A stretch of 5,574 nt of DNA from Acidimicrobiia bacterium (GTDB taxonomy: Bacteria; Actinomycetota; Acidimicrobiia; Spongiisociales; ZC4RG35): assembly GCA_025929005.1 (NCBI GenBank), contig JAICND010000120.1:1-5574 (forward strand), read 5' to 3'. How positions within the stretch are numbered: the first letter of the stretch is position 1; every line of letters starts with the position of its first letter. Below the pieces are notes generated by a model, which saw nothing but the letters and a program-made list of their open reading frames with translations, was not told the origin of the DNA and did no database searches. Below are positions 1 to 5,574 of the stretch, piece by piece. Made by a program: the position numbers and the translations under genes.

Positions 1-2447
1 CCAATGTGACTGGTTCCCTGCACATCGGCCACGCCCTCAACCACAGCGCCCAGGACGTGGCGGTTCGACGACGCCGCATGCAGAAATTCGACACTCTGTG
101 GTTGCCGGGAATGGATCACGCCGGGATCGCTACCCAGAACGTGGTTGAACGGGAGTTGGCCAAGGAAGGGCTGTCCCGTCACGACCTCGGACGGGAGGAG
201 TTCGTCAGGCGGGTGTGGGAGTGGAAAGCGGCCTTCGGGGGGGAGATCCTGGGCCAGATGCGACGCCTCGGCAACAGCGTCGACTGGACCCGTGAGCGTT
301 TCACCCTCGATCCGGGGCTGTCCAAGGCTGTCCACACAATGTTTCATCGCCTCTACCACGACGATCTCATCTATCGCGCCGAGCGGATAATCCACTGGTG
401 TCCGCGCTGCATGACCGCTCTGTCAGACATCGAGGTCGAGCATGAGGACGTCGAAGGCGAGCTGATCTTCATCCGCTATGGCGAGGGTGACGAATCGATC
501 GTCGTGGCAACCACCCGGGCCGAGACAATGCTCGGCGACACCGGCGTGGCAGTCCACCCCGACGACGATCGCTACCGCCATTTGGTCGGCCGCACCGTCG
601 AGCTGCCTCTGACCGGACGTCGCATCCCCATCGTGGCCGACCCAGCAGTCGACCCCGAATTTGGCACCGGGGCGGTCAAGGTGACGCCCGCCCACGACTC
701 CATTGACTTCGAGATCGGTCAGCGTCACGGCCTCGCCGCCCTGGTGGTGATCGACGAGAGGGGCACCGTGACCGCCCCCGGTCCGTTTCAGGGACTCGAC
801 CGGTTCGAAGCTCGCCCCGGGGTGGTGCAAGCCCTGCGGGAGGAAGGGCGGATCGTGAAGGAACAACGCCCGCACCTCCACTCGGTCGGCCATTGCTCGC
901 GATGCGGAACCGTGGTTGAGCCCCGCCTCTCCCTCCAGTGGTTTGTCAAAGTGGGACCGCTCGCGCAAGCGGCCGGGGATGCAGTCCGGGGCGGACGGAC
1001 GAAGTTCATCCCCCACGAGATGGCGCGCCGCTACTTCGACTGGGTCGACAACATGCACGACTGGTGTATCTCCCGCCAACTTTGGTGGGGTCACCGCATC
1101 CCCGTTTGGTACGGGCCCAACGGGGAACAGGCCTGCCTCGCTCCGGACGAGCAGCCGCGGGACGGATGGACTCAGGACCCCGATGTTCTCGATACCTGGT
1201 TCTCGTCGGGTCTCTGGCCCTTCTCGACTCTTGGTTGGCCCGAGGACACCGCCGATCTCAGAAGGTTCTACCCGACGACAGTTCTCGTCACGGGATACGA
1301 CATCATCTTTTTCTGGGTGGCTCGAATGATGATGTTTGGTGTCTACGCCCTGAAAGAGCCGCCGTTCGCCACTGTGGCGATAACGGGGTTGGTCCGCGAC
1401 CAGTCCGGCCGGAAAATGTCAAAGAGCGAAGGCAACGCCGTTGATCCCTTGGTCTGGATGGACAGGTACGGAACCGACGCCACCCGGTTCACCCTCTTGC
1501 GAGGCGCTCACCCCGGCACCGACGTCTCGGTGAGCGAGGAGTGGGCGGCTGGCGCCCGCGCCTTCTGCAACAAGCTCTGGAACGCGACCCGTTTTGCTCT
1601 CCTCAACGGAGCCGTAGTTGGCGAACTGCCTCCCTCCGAGGAACTTTCCGCGCCCGATCGATGGATCCTTTCACGCCTGCAGGCCACCCTGGCCGAGGCC
1701 GATCGGCGCTACGAGCAGTTCGAGTTGGCCCGCGCCTGCGAGGTGCTCTACCGGTTCACGTGGGACGAGTTCTGCGATTGGTATGTCGAACTGGCCAAAG
1801 GTCCGCTGGCCCGGGGTGGGACCGAGGCGGAACGAACTCGCTTGATACTGGGACATGTGCTCGAGGTGATCCTGCGTCTACTCCATCCGGTGGTCCCGTA
1901 TGTGACCGAGACTCTGTGGACAGCCCTGACAGGCAAGGATTCGGTGGTCATCGCACCATGGCCGACTCTCGATGAGGGTCGGCCTGACCCCGCGGCCGAG
2001 TCGGATCTGAGCGAGATCATGCGTCTGGTGACGGAGGTCCGGCGATTTCGCAGCGAGCAGGGAATCAAACCTGGACGCAAGGTGGCGGCGCGGCTCAACG
2101 GAATCGAGGGAAGTGTTGCTGCCCCCTACGAGGCCGAGATTCGTAGCCTGGCCAGGCTGGAAGCCCCCGGGCCGGACTTCCAAGCCGGAGCTCGTCTCCC
2201 GGTGGGAGGGGTCGTGGTCGAGATCGACCTGGCAGGAGCGGTCGACTATATCGCCGAGCGGAAGCGCTTGGAAAAGGACTTGACCGTGGTGCGCAAAGAG
2301 CTCGAACAGGTGACCGCCAAGCTTGACAACGGTCAGTTTGTCGCTCGCGCCCCGGGTGAAGTCGTCGAGCAGATGCGGGTTAGGCAGGATCGCGCCAAAG
2401 CGGACATCTCAAGGCTTCTCGGGCAACTGGAGGACCTTCCTCCCTGA
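1..2447 (+). CDS. valS: Valyl-tRNA synthetase, 5'-truncated by the window edge
   Basis: Class Ia aminoacyl-tRNA synthetase that charges tRNA-Val with valine in the cytoplasm and hydrolyses mischarged Thr-tRNA-Val. The reading frame is open from base 3 and begins NVTGSLHIGH, which is the middle of the family's PPNVTGSLHxGHAL block. The GTG at 6 is therefore an internal Val codon, not the start, and about 40-45 residues are missing. Counting that Val as residue 1: HIGH is 6-9 (nt 21-32); a CPRC zinc-type pair is at 132-135; the CP1 editing domain shows TTRAETMLGDT at 169-179 and GTGAVKVTPAHD at 220-231; a second CSRC pair is at 297-300; DWCISRQLWWGHRIP starts at 352; KMSKS is 470-474 (nt 1413-1427). 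The anticodon-binding domain follows (DRWILSRL from 551, WDEFCDWYVELAK from 586), then the C-terminal tRNA-binding coiled coil (about 746-810). With the missing start the protein would be about 855-860 residues, normal for bacterial ValRS. All catalytic motifs are intact and no frameshift is seen. Confidence 0.97.
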   Translation, partial: NVTGSLHIGHALNHSAQDVAVRRRRMQKFDTLWLPGMDHAGIATQNVVERELAKEGLSRHDLGREEFVRRVWEWKAAFGGEILGQMRRLGNSVDWTRERFTLDPGLSKAVHTMFHRLYHDDLIYRAERIIHWCPRCMTALSDIEVEHEDVEGELIFIRYGEGDESIVVATTRAETMLGDTGVAVHPDDDRYRHLVGRTVELPLTGRRIPIVADPAVDPEFGTGAVKVTPAHDSIDFEIGQRHGLAALVVIDERGTVTAPGPFQGLDRFEARPGVVQALREEGRIVKEQRPHLHSVGHCSRCGTVVEPRLSLQWFVKVGPLAQAAGDAVRGGRTKFIPHEMARRYFDWVDNMHDWCISRQLWWGHRIPVWYGPNGEQACLAPDEQPRDGWTQDPDVLDTWFSSGLWPFSTLGWPEDTADLRRFYPTTVLVTGYDIIFFWVARMMMFGVYALKEPPFATVAITGLVRDQSGRKMSKSEGNAVDPLVWMDRYGTDATRFTLLRGAHPGTDVSVSEEWAAGARAFCNKLWNATRFALLNGAVVGELPPSEELSAPDRWILSRLQATLAEADRRYEQFELARACEVLYRFTWDEFCDWYVELAKGPLARGGTEAERTRLILGHVLEVILRLLHPVVPYVTETLWTALTGKDSVVIAPWPTLDEGRPDPAAESDLSEIMRLVTEVRRFRSEQGIKPGRKVAARLNGIEGSVAAPYEAEIRSLARLEAPGPDFQAGARLPVGGVVVEIDLAGAVDYIAERKRLEKDLTVVRKELEQVTAKLDNGQFVARAPGEVVEQMRVRQDRAKADISRLLGQLEDLPP

Positions 2448-2455
2448 GTCAGGTC

Positions 2456-3112
2456 TTAGAAGGCGATCAGCAGCATGCCGACCATCAGGGATGTGAGCGC
2501 TGTGATGACCAATCGGATGTTGGTCCATTCCGTCGGAAGTCGGCTCGCGAGCAGAGGATCGACAATGGCAGCACCAGACAAGACTCCGGCGCCCATTCCG
2601 CCGACCAGCAGCAGTCCGGCGAGTAGAGGCCGGGCGACGATGGCCATGAAGAGAGCAACCGCCACGGCTCCCACCATCATCCGGACCCTGGGATCGGCCA
2701 GGTCAACTTGTGACAACAACGACTTGAAAGAACTGGTCGCAGGCTTGCGGGGCCTGGGAGTCTTTGGTGACCTGGGAGTCTTCGGAGTCTTGGAAGCGGC
2801 GACCGCCTTGGTGGCCCGTCGGGAAGCGCGAGATTGGCGGGTTTTGGGTCGAGTCTTCTTGCGTTGACCGTCACCAACTCCGACTGCTTCGGCGAACTCT
2901 TGCGTACGGGAAGTGGCGAAGACGAACTCTTCCCCATCCACCTTCATCAGGAAGCCTTCGAAGGCAACTTCGATGCCGACTTGGTCCAGTGGCCATTCAC
3001 CGATTTCGTGGTTGCTGACGATGAGAGCGAGACATCCATCCGATACCTCGATGTCGGCTTTGACATCGAGGGGATCCTCCATCAAACGGATCCTTCCCGG
3101 AAACTCGGGCAC
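2456..3112 (-). CDS. Unrecognised protein: beta-rich N-terminal domain, basic TPK linker, three membrane helices
   Basis: I do not recognise this family. The 218-residue product has three parts. Residues 1-79 are a soluble, strand-rich domain (VPEFPGRIRL..., EIGEWPLDQVGIEVAFEG, FLMKVDGEEFVFAT) ending in a short helix (TQEFAEAVG); several beta strands followed by one helix could be a PH-like fold, which is inference. Residues about 82-130 are a very basic, Pro/Thr/Ser-rich linker with TPKTPRSPKTPRPRKP, probably disordered and cytoplasmic. Residues about 154-218 hold three hydrophobic helices (MMVGAVAVALFMAIVAR; a Gly-rich LLAGLLLVGGMGAGVLSG; LVITALTSLMVGMLLIAF), the last running to the C-terminus. 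I chose the GTG at 3112 because a strong Shine-Dalgarno (AGGGGG) lies 5 bases before it; a TTG at 3172 would add 20 residues but has no such support. It converges on valS (8-base gap) and lies 88 bases downstream of the MFS gene on the same strand. Coding is supported by the coherent domain pattern and codon bias; function is unknown. Confidence 0.85.
   Translation of the reverse strand: MPEFPGRIRLMEDPLDVKADIEVSDGCLALIVSNHEIGEWPLDQVGIEVAFEGFLMKVDGEEFVFATSRTQEFAEAVGVGDGQRKKTRPKTRQSRASRRATKAVAASKTPKTPRSPKTPRPRKPATSSFKSLLSQVDLADPRVRMMVGAVAVALFMAIVARPLLAGLLLVGGMGAGVLSGAAIVDPLLASRLPTEWTNIRLVITALTSLMVGMLLIAF
2741..2863 (-). repeat. Low-complexity segment encoding the Lys/Arg/Pro-rich linker
   Basis: This stretch encodes the basic linker of the membrane protein. 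Within it, the 12-mer CCTGGGAGTCTT (plus-strand reading) occurs at 2753-2764 and again at 2771-2782, exactly 18 bases apart, with a shorter copy GGAGTCTT at 2784-2791. The spacing is a multiple of three, so the repeats encode in-frame Thr/Ser-Pro-Lys/Arg units. The pattern fits expansion of the linker by slippage or unequal exchange; that origin is inference. Confidence 0.7.
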
Positions 3113-3117
3113 GTTTT

Positions 3118-3123
3118 CCCCCT
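3118..3123 (-). promoter_or_regulatory. Ribosome binding site deciding the GTG start at 3112
   Basis: On the minus strand, AGGGGG stands 5 bases (AAAAC) before the GTG at 3112-3110. It is the best Shine-Dalgarno match near the 5' end of this gene and is the reason for preferring GTG over the TTG at 3172. Its first three bases (AGG) belong to the 3' arm of the palindrome at 3121-3140. Confidence 0.6.
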
Positions 3124-3140
3124 GATCAGATCGGATCAGG
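3121..3140. repeat. 20-bp near-perfect palindrome upstream of the membrane-protein gene
   Basis: The plus strand reads CCTGATCAGATCGGATCAGG. Nine of the ten symmetric positions pair; the only mismatch is position 8 with 13. It lies 8 bases upstream of the GTG start at 3112. As DNA it could be an operator for a dimeric regulator. As RNA it could form a 7-bp stem (CCUGAUC/GAUCAGG) with a 6-base loop that ties up part of the ribosome binding site. No T-run follows on either strand, so it is not a typical intrinsic terminator for the MFS gene upstream. The symmetry is seen directly; a regulatory role is inference. Confidence 0.6.
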
Positions 3141-3200
3141 CTATCTGGGACCGACCGCGATACCAGACCCAAATTTCCCCGTGGCGAATAAGTGGAGCCC

Positions 3201-4538
3201 TCATCCCTGAACGCCGGCCTCGGCTTTGGCGGCTTCGATCTTGGCTGTGGTCAACCGCGGCAATGCATACACCATGAGCAGTAGCTGCACGAGTGCGGCC
3301 GCGAAAAATGGTGCCCGGAGACCCGTTGCGCGGTTGCTGAACCTGGCAACCACGTCAACGATCAGGCCACCCAGGAAGATTCCGATCGGCATCATCCCCC
3401 AACCGAAAAAGCGATACACGCTATTGACCCGACCGAGCAAACGGTCGGGGATGATTGTTTGCCGGAGTGACACGGTGATGACATTCCACAGCACGGCAGA
3501 GAAACTCCCGAGTGCAAACATCACCCAGACCAGTGGGGCGGAGTCCGTCAGACCGATAACCGCCGACGTCACGATTCCGAATACGAAGGTGCTGGCTAGT
3601 GAGGGCCCCGACCCCAAAGACTTGCTGATGCGAGCCGCGAGGAAGCTTCCGGCGACGCCGCCCACCGCTCCTGCTGAGGCCATCAATCCAAAGCCAGTGG
3701 CGTCGAGGTTGAGGATCTCTTGTGAGAAGAGGACGATGGTGGCGAAGGAGGCACTGCCGGCAGCATTGAGAAGACCGAGGACGATGGCCAGGGTGCGGAG
3801 TAGCCGGTGGCTCCACAGCCAGCGGAATCCTTCCTTCAGGTCGCTGGTGAAGGACCGCTTGGCGGGTGCCGTCTCTGCACCCCCGGGTCGGAAGGAACCG
3901 GTGAGCAGCGCGGCCATGGCGGCTGCCACGGCGAATGAGCCGGCATCCACGAAGAACGGGACCGAAAACGCTACCGCCAGCAGGAGTCCACCGAGAGGAG
4001 GACCCACGAATGAGTTCATCAGCATCTCGGCCCCCCACAATCGGCCGTTGGCTCGCTCGAGGTTTTCTTTGGCGACCACGGCCGGCATGAGAGTCTGGGC
4101 GGCGTTGTCGCGGAAGACTTCGGCGATTCCAAAAAGAGTGGCCGAGGCATAGAGAACGGCCAGCAGTAGCCCTGCCCCGGCCGGAGGCTGGGCCTGTCCG
4201 GATCCGATCAGCTCCGGGCTGGCCAGGTCGGCCTGGTAGGAGAGCACGATCAGAGCTACGCCTATCGTCACAAGGGTTCGGACTACATCCATTGAGACCA
4301 CCAGACGGCGCCGGTCCACCCGGTCGGTGATGACGCCGGCCGGGAGTGTGAACACCAGCCAGGGGAGGCGGGTGGCGACCCCGATGAGGGCGATGTGGAC
4401 GGGGTTGCGAGTCACCGCTGACGCCAGCCAGGGATAGGCCACACCGGAGATGCCATCACCGAGATTGGAGATGACGCTGGCGGTCCACAGCCGCCCATAG
4501 TTGGCACCCAGACGTGTGGTGGTCTTCTGTTCGGTCAC
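3201..4538 (-). CDS. MFS efflux transporter, EntS/MefA-like (MFS_3, DHA3 type)
   Basis: A 445-residue inner-membrane protein of the major facilitator superfamily, expected to export a small molecule by proton antiport. The length and about 12 hydrophobic segments are normal for the family. Seen in the sequence: the loop 2-3 signature GVITDRVDRRRLV at 68-80; the FRDNAAQTLMPAVVAKENLERANGRL block at about 142-167 and LRQTIIPDRLLGRVNSVYRF at 358-377, both typical of the MFS_3/enterobactin-exporter-like group; a Gly/Pro-rich helix (FVGPPLGGLLLA) near 177-188; and a central cytoplasmic loop at about 215-240 (RPGGAETAPAKRSFTSDLKEGF). An outward loop at about 101-121 is rather long and rich in Gly/Pro/Gln. 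The start is the GTG at 4538 (VTEQKTTTRLG), with a short N-terminal tail before the first helix. It is divergent from the GNAT gene and co-directional with the membrane-protein gene 88 bases downstream. Substrate cannot be told from sequence; siderophore, macrolide or other drug export are all known in the group. Confidence 0.93.
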   Translation of the reverse strand: MTEQKTTTRLGANYGRLWTASVISNLGDGISGVAYPWLASAVTRNPVHIALIGVATRLPWLVFTLPAGVITDRVDRRRLVVSMDVVRTLVTIGVALIVLSYQADLASPELIGSGQAQPPAGAGLLLAVLYASATLFGIAEVFRDNAAQTLMPAVVAKENLERANGRLWGAEMLMNSFVGPPLGGLLLAVAFSVPFFVDAGSFAVAAAMAALLTGSFRPGGAETAPAKRSFTSDLKEGFRWLWSHRLLRTLAIVLGLLNAAGSASFATIVLFSQEILNLDATGFGLMASAGAVGGVAGSFLAARISKSLGSGPSLASTFVFGIVTSAVIGLTDSAPLVWVMFALGSFSAVLWNVITVSLRQTIIPDRLLGRVNSVYRFFGWGMMPIGIFLGGLIVDVVARFSNRATGLRAPFFAAALVQLLLMVYALPRLTTAKIEAAKAEAGVQG

Positions 4539-4591
4539 GCGCTGACCCTACACCGGACGTGTCAAGATCCGGTTCCTGGCACGATTGGGTC
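4539..4591. promoter_or_regulatory. 53-bp divergent intergenic region between the MFS and GNAT genes
   Basis: Both promoters must lie within or very close to this short gap, unless they reach into the opposite gene. It contains a consensus-like TTGACA on the minus strand at 4560-4565, a TAGGGT on the minus strand at 4545-4550, and a short inverted repeat ACAC-N5-GTGT at 4550-4562. TTGACA and TAGGGT are only 9 bases apart, too close to act together as a standard -35/-10 pair. No convincing -10 or Shine-Dalgarno is visible before the GNAT GTG at 4592. Confidence 0.5.
4545..4550 (-). promoter_or_regulatory. Possible -10 element for a leaderless MFS transcript
   Basis: TAGGGT on the minus strand fits the TANNNT -10 pattern common in actinobacteria and ends exactly 6 bases before the GTG start of the MFS gene. 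That would place transcription initiation on the G of the start codon, as in leaderless genes. The same bases include AGGGT, which could instead be a weak Shine-Dalgarno at a slightly long spacing. The two readings exclude each other and the sequence alone does not decide. Confidence 0.35.
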
Positions 4592-5092
4592 GTGGCAACT
4601 GTTCGAGACGCTGTGGCCGAGGATGCGAGGGCAATCTCGGAGGTGCAGGTCCTCGGCTGGCAACACGCGTACCGGGGCATTCTCCCCGACGAATTCCTGG
4701 CGGAACTCTCGGTCGAACGGCGGGAAATCTGGTGGCAGCACCAGATACAGGCCGGAGCCCTATCCGTCGCAGTGGTGGAGGACGACGACGGCGAGGTCGT
4801 CGGTTTCGCTTCATCCGGTCGTGGTGACCATCCCCACGAAGCCGAGCTCTACGCCATCTACTTGGACCCCGGGAGGATTGGCAAGGGTTTCGGACGATCC
4901 CTCATGGAGGCAGCGGTGAGCACCATGAGGGCACAGAAATATCAGCAAGCCATCCTCTGGGTCTTTGCCGACAACGCTCCCGCAAGACGCTTCTACGAGC
5001 AGGCGGGTTGGTCCGTTGACGGGGCGTTCAAAGTGGAGGAAATCGGAGGAGCACAACCCACTCAGGTTCGATACCGCCGCGCGTTGGAATGA
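4592..5092 (+). CDS. GNAT-family N-acetyltransferase
   Basis: A 166-residue acetyl-CoA-dependent acetyltransferase of the Gcn5-related fold, probably cytoplasmic, acting on an amine of an unknown small molecule or protein. The N-terminal VRDAVAEDARAISEVQVLGW and AYRGILPDEFL blocks (about 4-35) are typical of a large bacterial GNAT subgroup. Strand 4 is AELYAIYLDP (84-93), followed by the acetyl-CoA pyrophosphate loop GRIGKGFGRS (94-103) and then ILWVFADNAPARRFYEQAGW (121-140), the usual strand 5, helix 4 and FYE-x-x-GW segment. In the Q/R-x-x-G-x-G/A motif, Ile97 sits where Gln or Arg is commonest. The GTG at 4592 is preferred because the family similarity begins right there; an upstream in-frame GTG at 4514 would add 26 unrelated residues and overlap the MFS gene. 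It is divergent from the MFS exporter and convergent with the IspD-like gene (16-base gap). A resistance role beside an exporter is possible but unproved. Confidence 0.92.
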   Translation: MATVRDAVAEDARAISEVQVLGWQHAYRGILPDEFLAELSVERREIWWQHQIQAGALSVAVVEDDDGEVVGFASSGRGDHPHEAELYAIYLDPGRIGKGFGRSLMEAAVSTMRAQKYQQAILWVFADNAPARRFYEQAGWSVDGAFKVEEIGGAQPTQVRYRRALE

Positions 5093-5108
5093 CCATCCGG
5101 CTGGCTCA

Positions 5109-5574
5109 TCACTTCCACCGGCCTCCCTCCCAGCGACGGGCCAGATCCTCCGCCACTGCAAAGTCATCAGAAACCGTGAGCTTGATGTTGTGGAGATCGC
5201 CTTCCACGACACCCACGGTTACATTCGAAAACTTCTCCATCGTCTCGGCGGTGTCGAAGCCGGAGAATCCAACCCGGGCGGCTGCTCGGTAGGCCGCCAG
5301 CAAGGGGACAGCGGCAAAGGCCTGCGGGGTTTGCACACGCAACAGCGAGCCCGATGGCACTGGGACGGCATAACCGTCATTGGTTGTGTAGAGGTTCTCT
5401 TCCACTGCCACAGCCGGGATCGCCCCGCCGGCACGGCGAGCTTCGTTGAAGAGCGACTCGATGAGGGGGAGGCTGGCAAAGGGGCGGGCACCGTCGTGGA
5501 TTGCCACCAGGTCGATCGCGCCTGACTCGATCGCTGGAGCCAAGCTCTCGAGGCCGGCCATCTCCGATTCCTGG
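5109..5574 (-). CDS. ispD: IspD-type cytidylyltransferase (MEP cytidylyltransferase), N-terminus beyond the window
   Basis: C-terminal 154 residues of a protein of the IspD/TarI nucleotidyltransferase family, usually about 225-235 residues. IspD joins CTP and 2-C-methyl-D-erythritol 4-phosphate in the cytoplasmic non-mevalonate isoprenoid pathway. The frame is open to the window edge and begins QESEMAGLESL, matching the family's S-x-x-x-GL helix. The ATG at 5561 is thus internal, and the N-terminal CTP-binding signature lies off the window. Numbering from that Met: HDGARPF 22-28, matching the E. coli Asp106/Arg109 motif; RVQTPQAF 75-82; FDTAETMEKF 102-111; and GDLHNIKLT 121-129, whose Lys matches E. 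coli Lys213. By eye, the segment VAVEENLYTT replaces the usual PV-x-DT-x-K, and VPSGSLLRVQ replaces VDR-x-x-L-W-x-x-Q, so two residues usually linked to substrate binding appear absent. No ispF follows downstream. It is either a divergent IspD or a relative using another polyol phosphate. Confidence 0.83.
   Translation of the reverse strand, partial: QESEMAGLESLAPAIESGAIDLVAIHDGARPFASLPLIESLFNEARRAGGAIPAVAVEENLYTTNDGYAVPVPSGSLLRVQTPQAFAAVPLLAAYRAAARVGFSGFDTAETMEKFSNVTVGVVEGDLHNIKLTVSDDFAVAEDLARRWEGGRWK

Noticed and set aside
6..8. GTG as the start codon of valS
   Set aside because: The preceding in-frame codon encodes Asn of the conserved PPNVTGS block, so this GTG is an internal Val and the gene begins before the window.
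423..1094. Long open frame on the minus strand opposite valS (223 codons)
   Set aside because: It lies wholly opposite well-conserved ValRS editing and catalytic sequence, has no coherent domain pattern and is a common by-product of high-GC codon bias.
3121..3140. Intrinsic terminator for the MFS gene
   Set aside because: The inverted repeat is followed by GGGAAAAC on the minus strand, with no T-run, so the standard terminator pattern is missing.
3113..3172. TTG start for the membrane protein, adding 20 residues
   Set aside because: The added residues contain the palindrome, no Shine-Dalgarno precedes the TTG, and a strong one precedes the GTG at 3112.
3226..4152. 308-codon plus-strand open frame opposite the MFS gene
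   Set aside because: Its translation is low-complexity in Arg, Pro, Ala and Thr, typical of antisense frames, while the minus strand encodes a clear transporter with family motifs.
4514..4591. Upstream GTG start for the acetyltransferase
   Set aside because: The extension has no GNAT similarity and overlaps the start of the divergent MFS gene.
4965..5525. 186-codon plus-strand open frame spanning the GNAT end and opposite the IspD-like gene
   Set aside because: It overlaps two recognisable genes and shows no family resemblance.
1..5574. CRISPR array, tRNA or rRNA gene, insertion sequence or attachment site
   Set aside because: No regularly spaced repeats, cloverleaf signatures, transposase-like frames or terminal inverted repeats were seen; nearly all bases are in the five coding genes.

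Overview
The window reads as an ordinary stretch of a GC-rich bacterial chromosome. The high G/C at third codon positions, GTG starts, and a candidate leaderless-type promoter all suit an actinobacterial lineage, possibly near Acidimicrobiia. That placement is inference from sequence style, not from a search. I see no rRNA or tRNA gene, CRISPR array, insertion sequence, integrase or attachment site.

The layout is five protein genes packed tightly, two of them cut by the window edges. From left to right: (1) valS, plus strand, valyl-tRNA synthetase lacking roughly its first 40-45 residues, ending at 2447. (2) An unrecognised minus-strand gene (2456-3112) for a protein with an N-terminal beta-rich domain, a very basic Thr-Pro-Lys linker and a three-helix membrane C-terminus. 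It converges on valS with only 8 bases between the stop codons. (3) An MFS exporter of the EntS/MefA-like (MFS_3, DHA3) type, minus strand, 3201-4538, lying 88 bases upstream of and co-directional with gene 2. (4) A GNAT-family N-acetyltransferase, plus strand, 4592-5092, divergent from the MFS gene across a 53-base shared promoter region. (5) The C-terminal two thirds of an IspD-type cytidylyltransferase, minus strand, 5109 to beyond the window end, convergent on the GNAT gene with a 16-base gap.

valS serves translation and the IspD-like gene would serve the non-mevalonate isoprenoid pathway. The divergent MFS/GNAT pair is a common arrangement for small-molecule export and modification, but nothing in the sequence fixes a substrate. 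The MFS gene and the membrane protein below it could share a transcript, although a near-perfect 20-bp palindrome just before the second gene suggests separate control.

The points most worth a second look are: the unrecognised membrane protein with a histone-H1-like basic linker; the palindrome that overlaps its ribosome binding site and carries three GATC sites at 5-bp spacing; and the IspD-like protein, which keeps the CTP/fold motifs but appears to lack two residues (equivalents of E. coli Thr140 and Arg157) normally associated with methylerythritol phosphate binding. I found no clear evidence of a wholly new multi-gene system.
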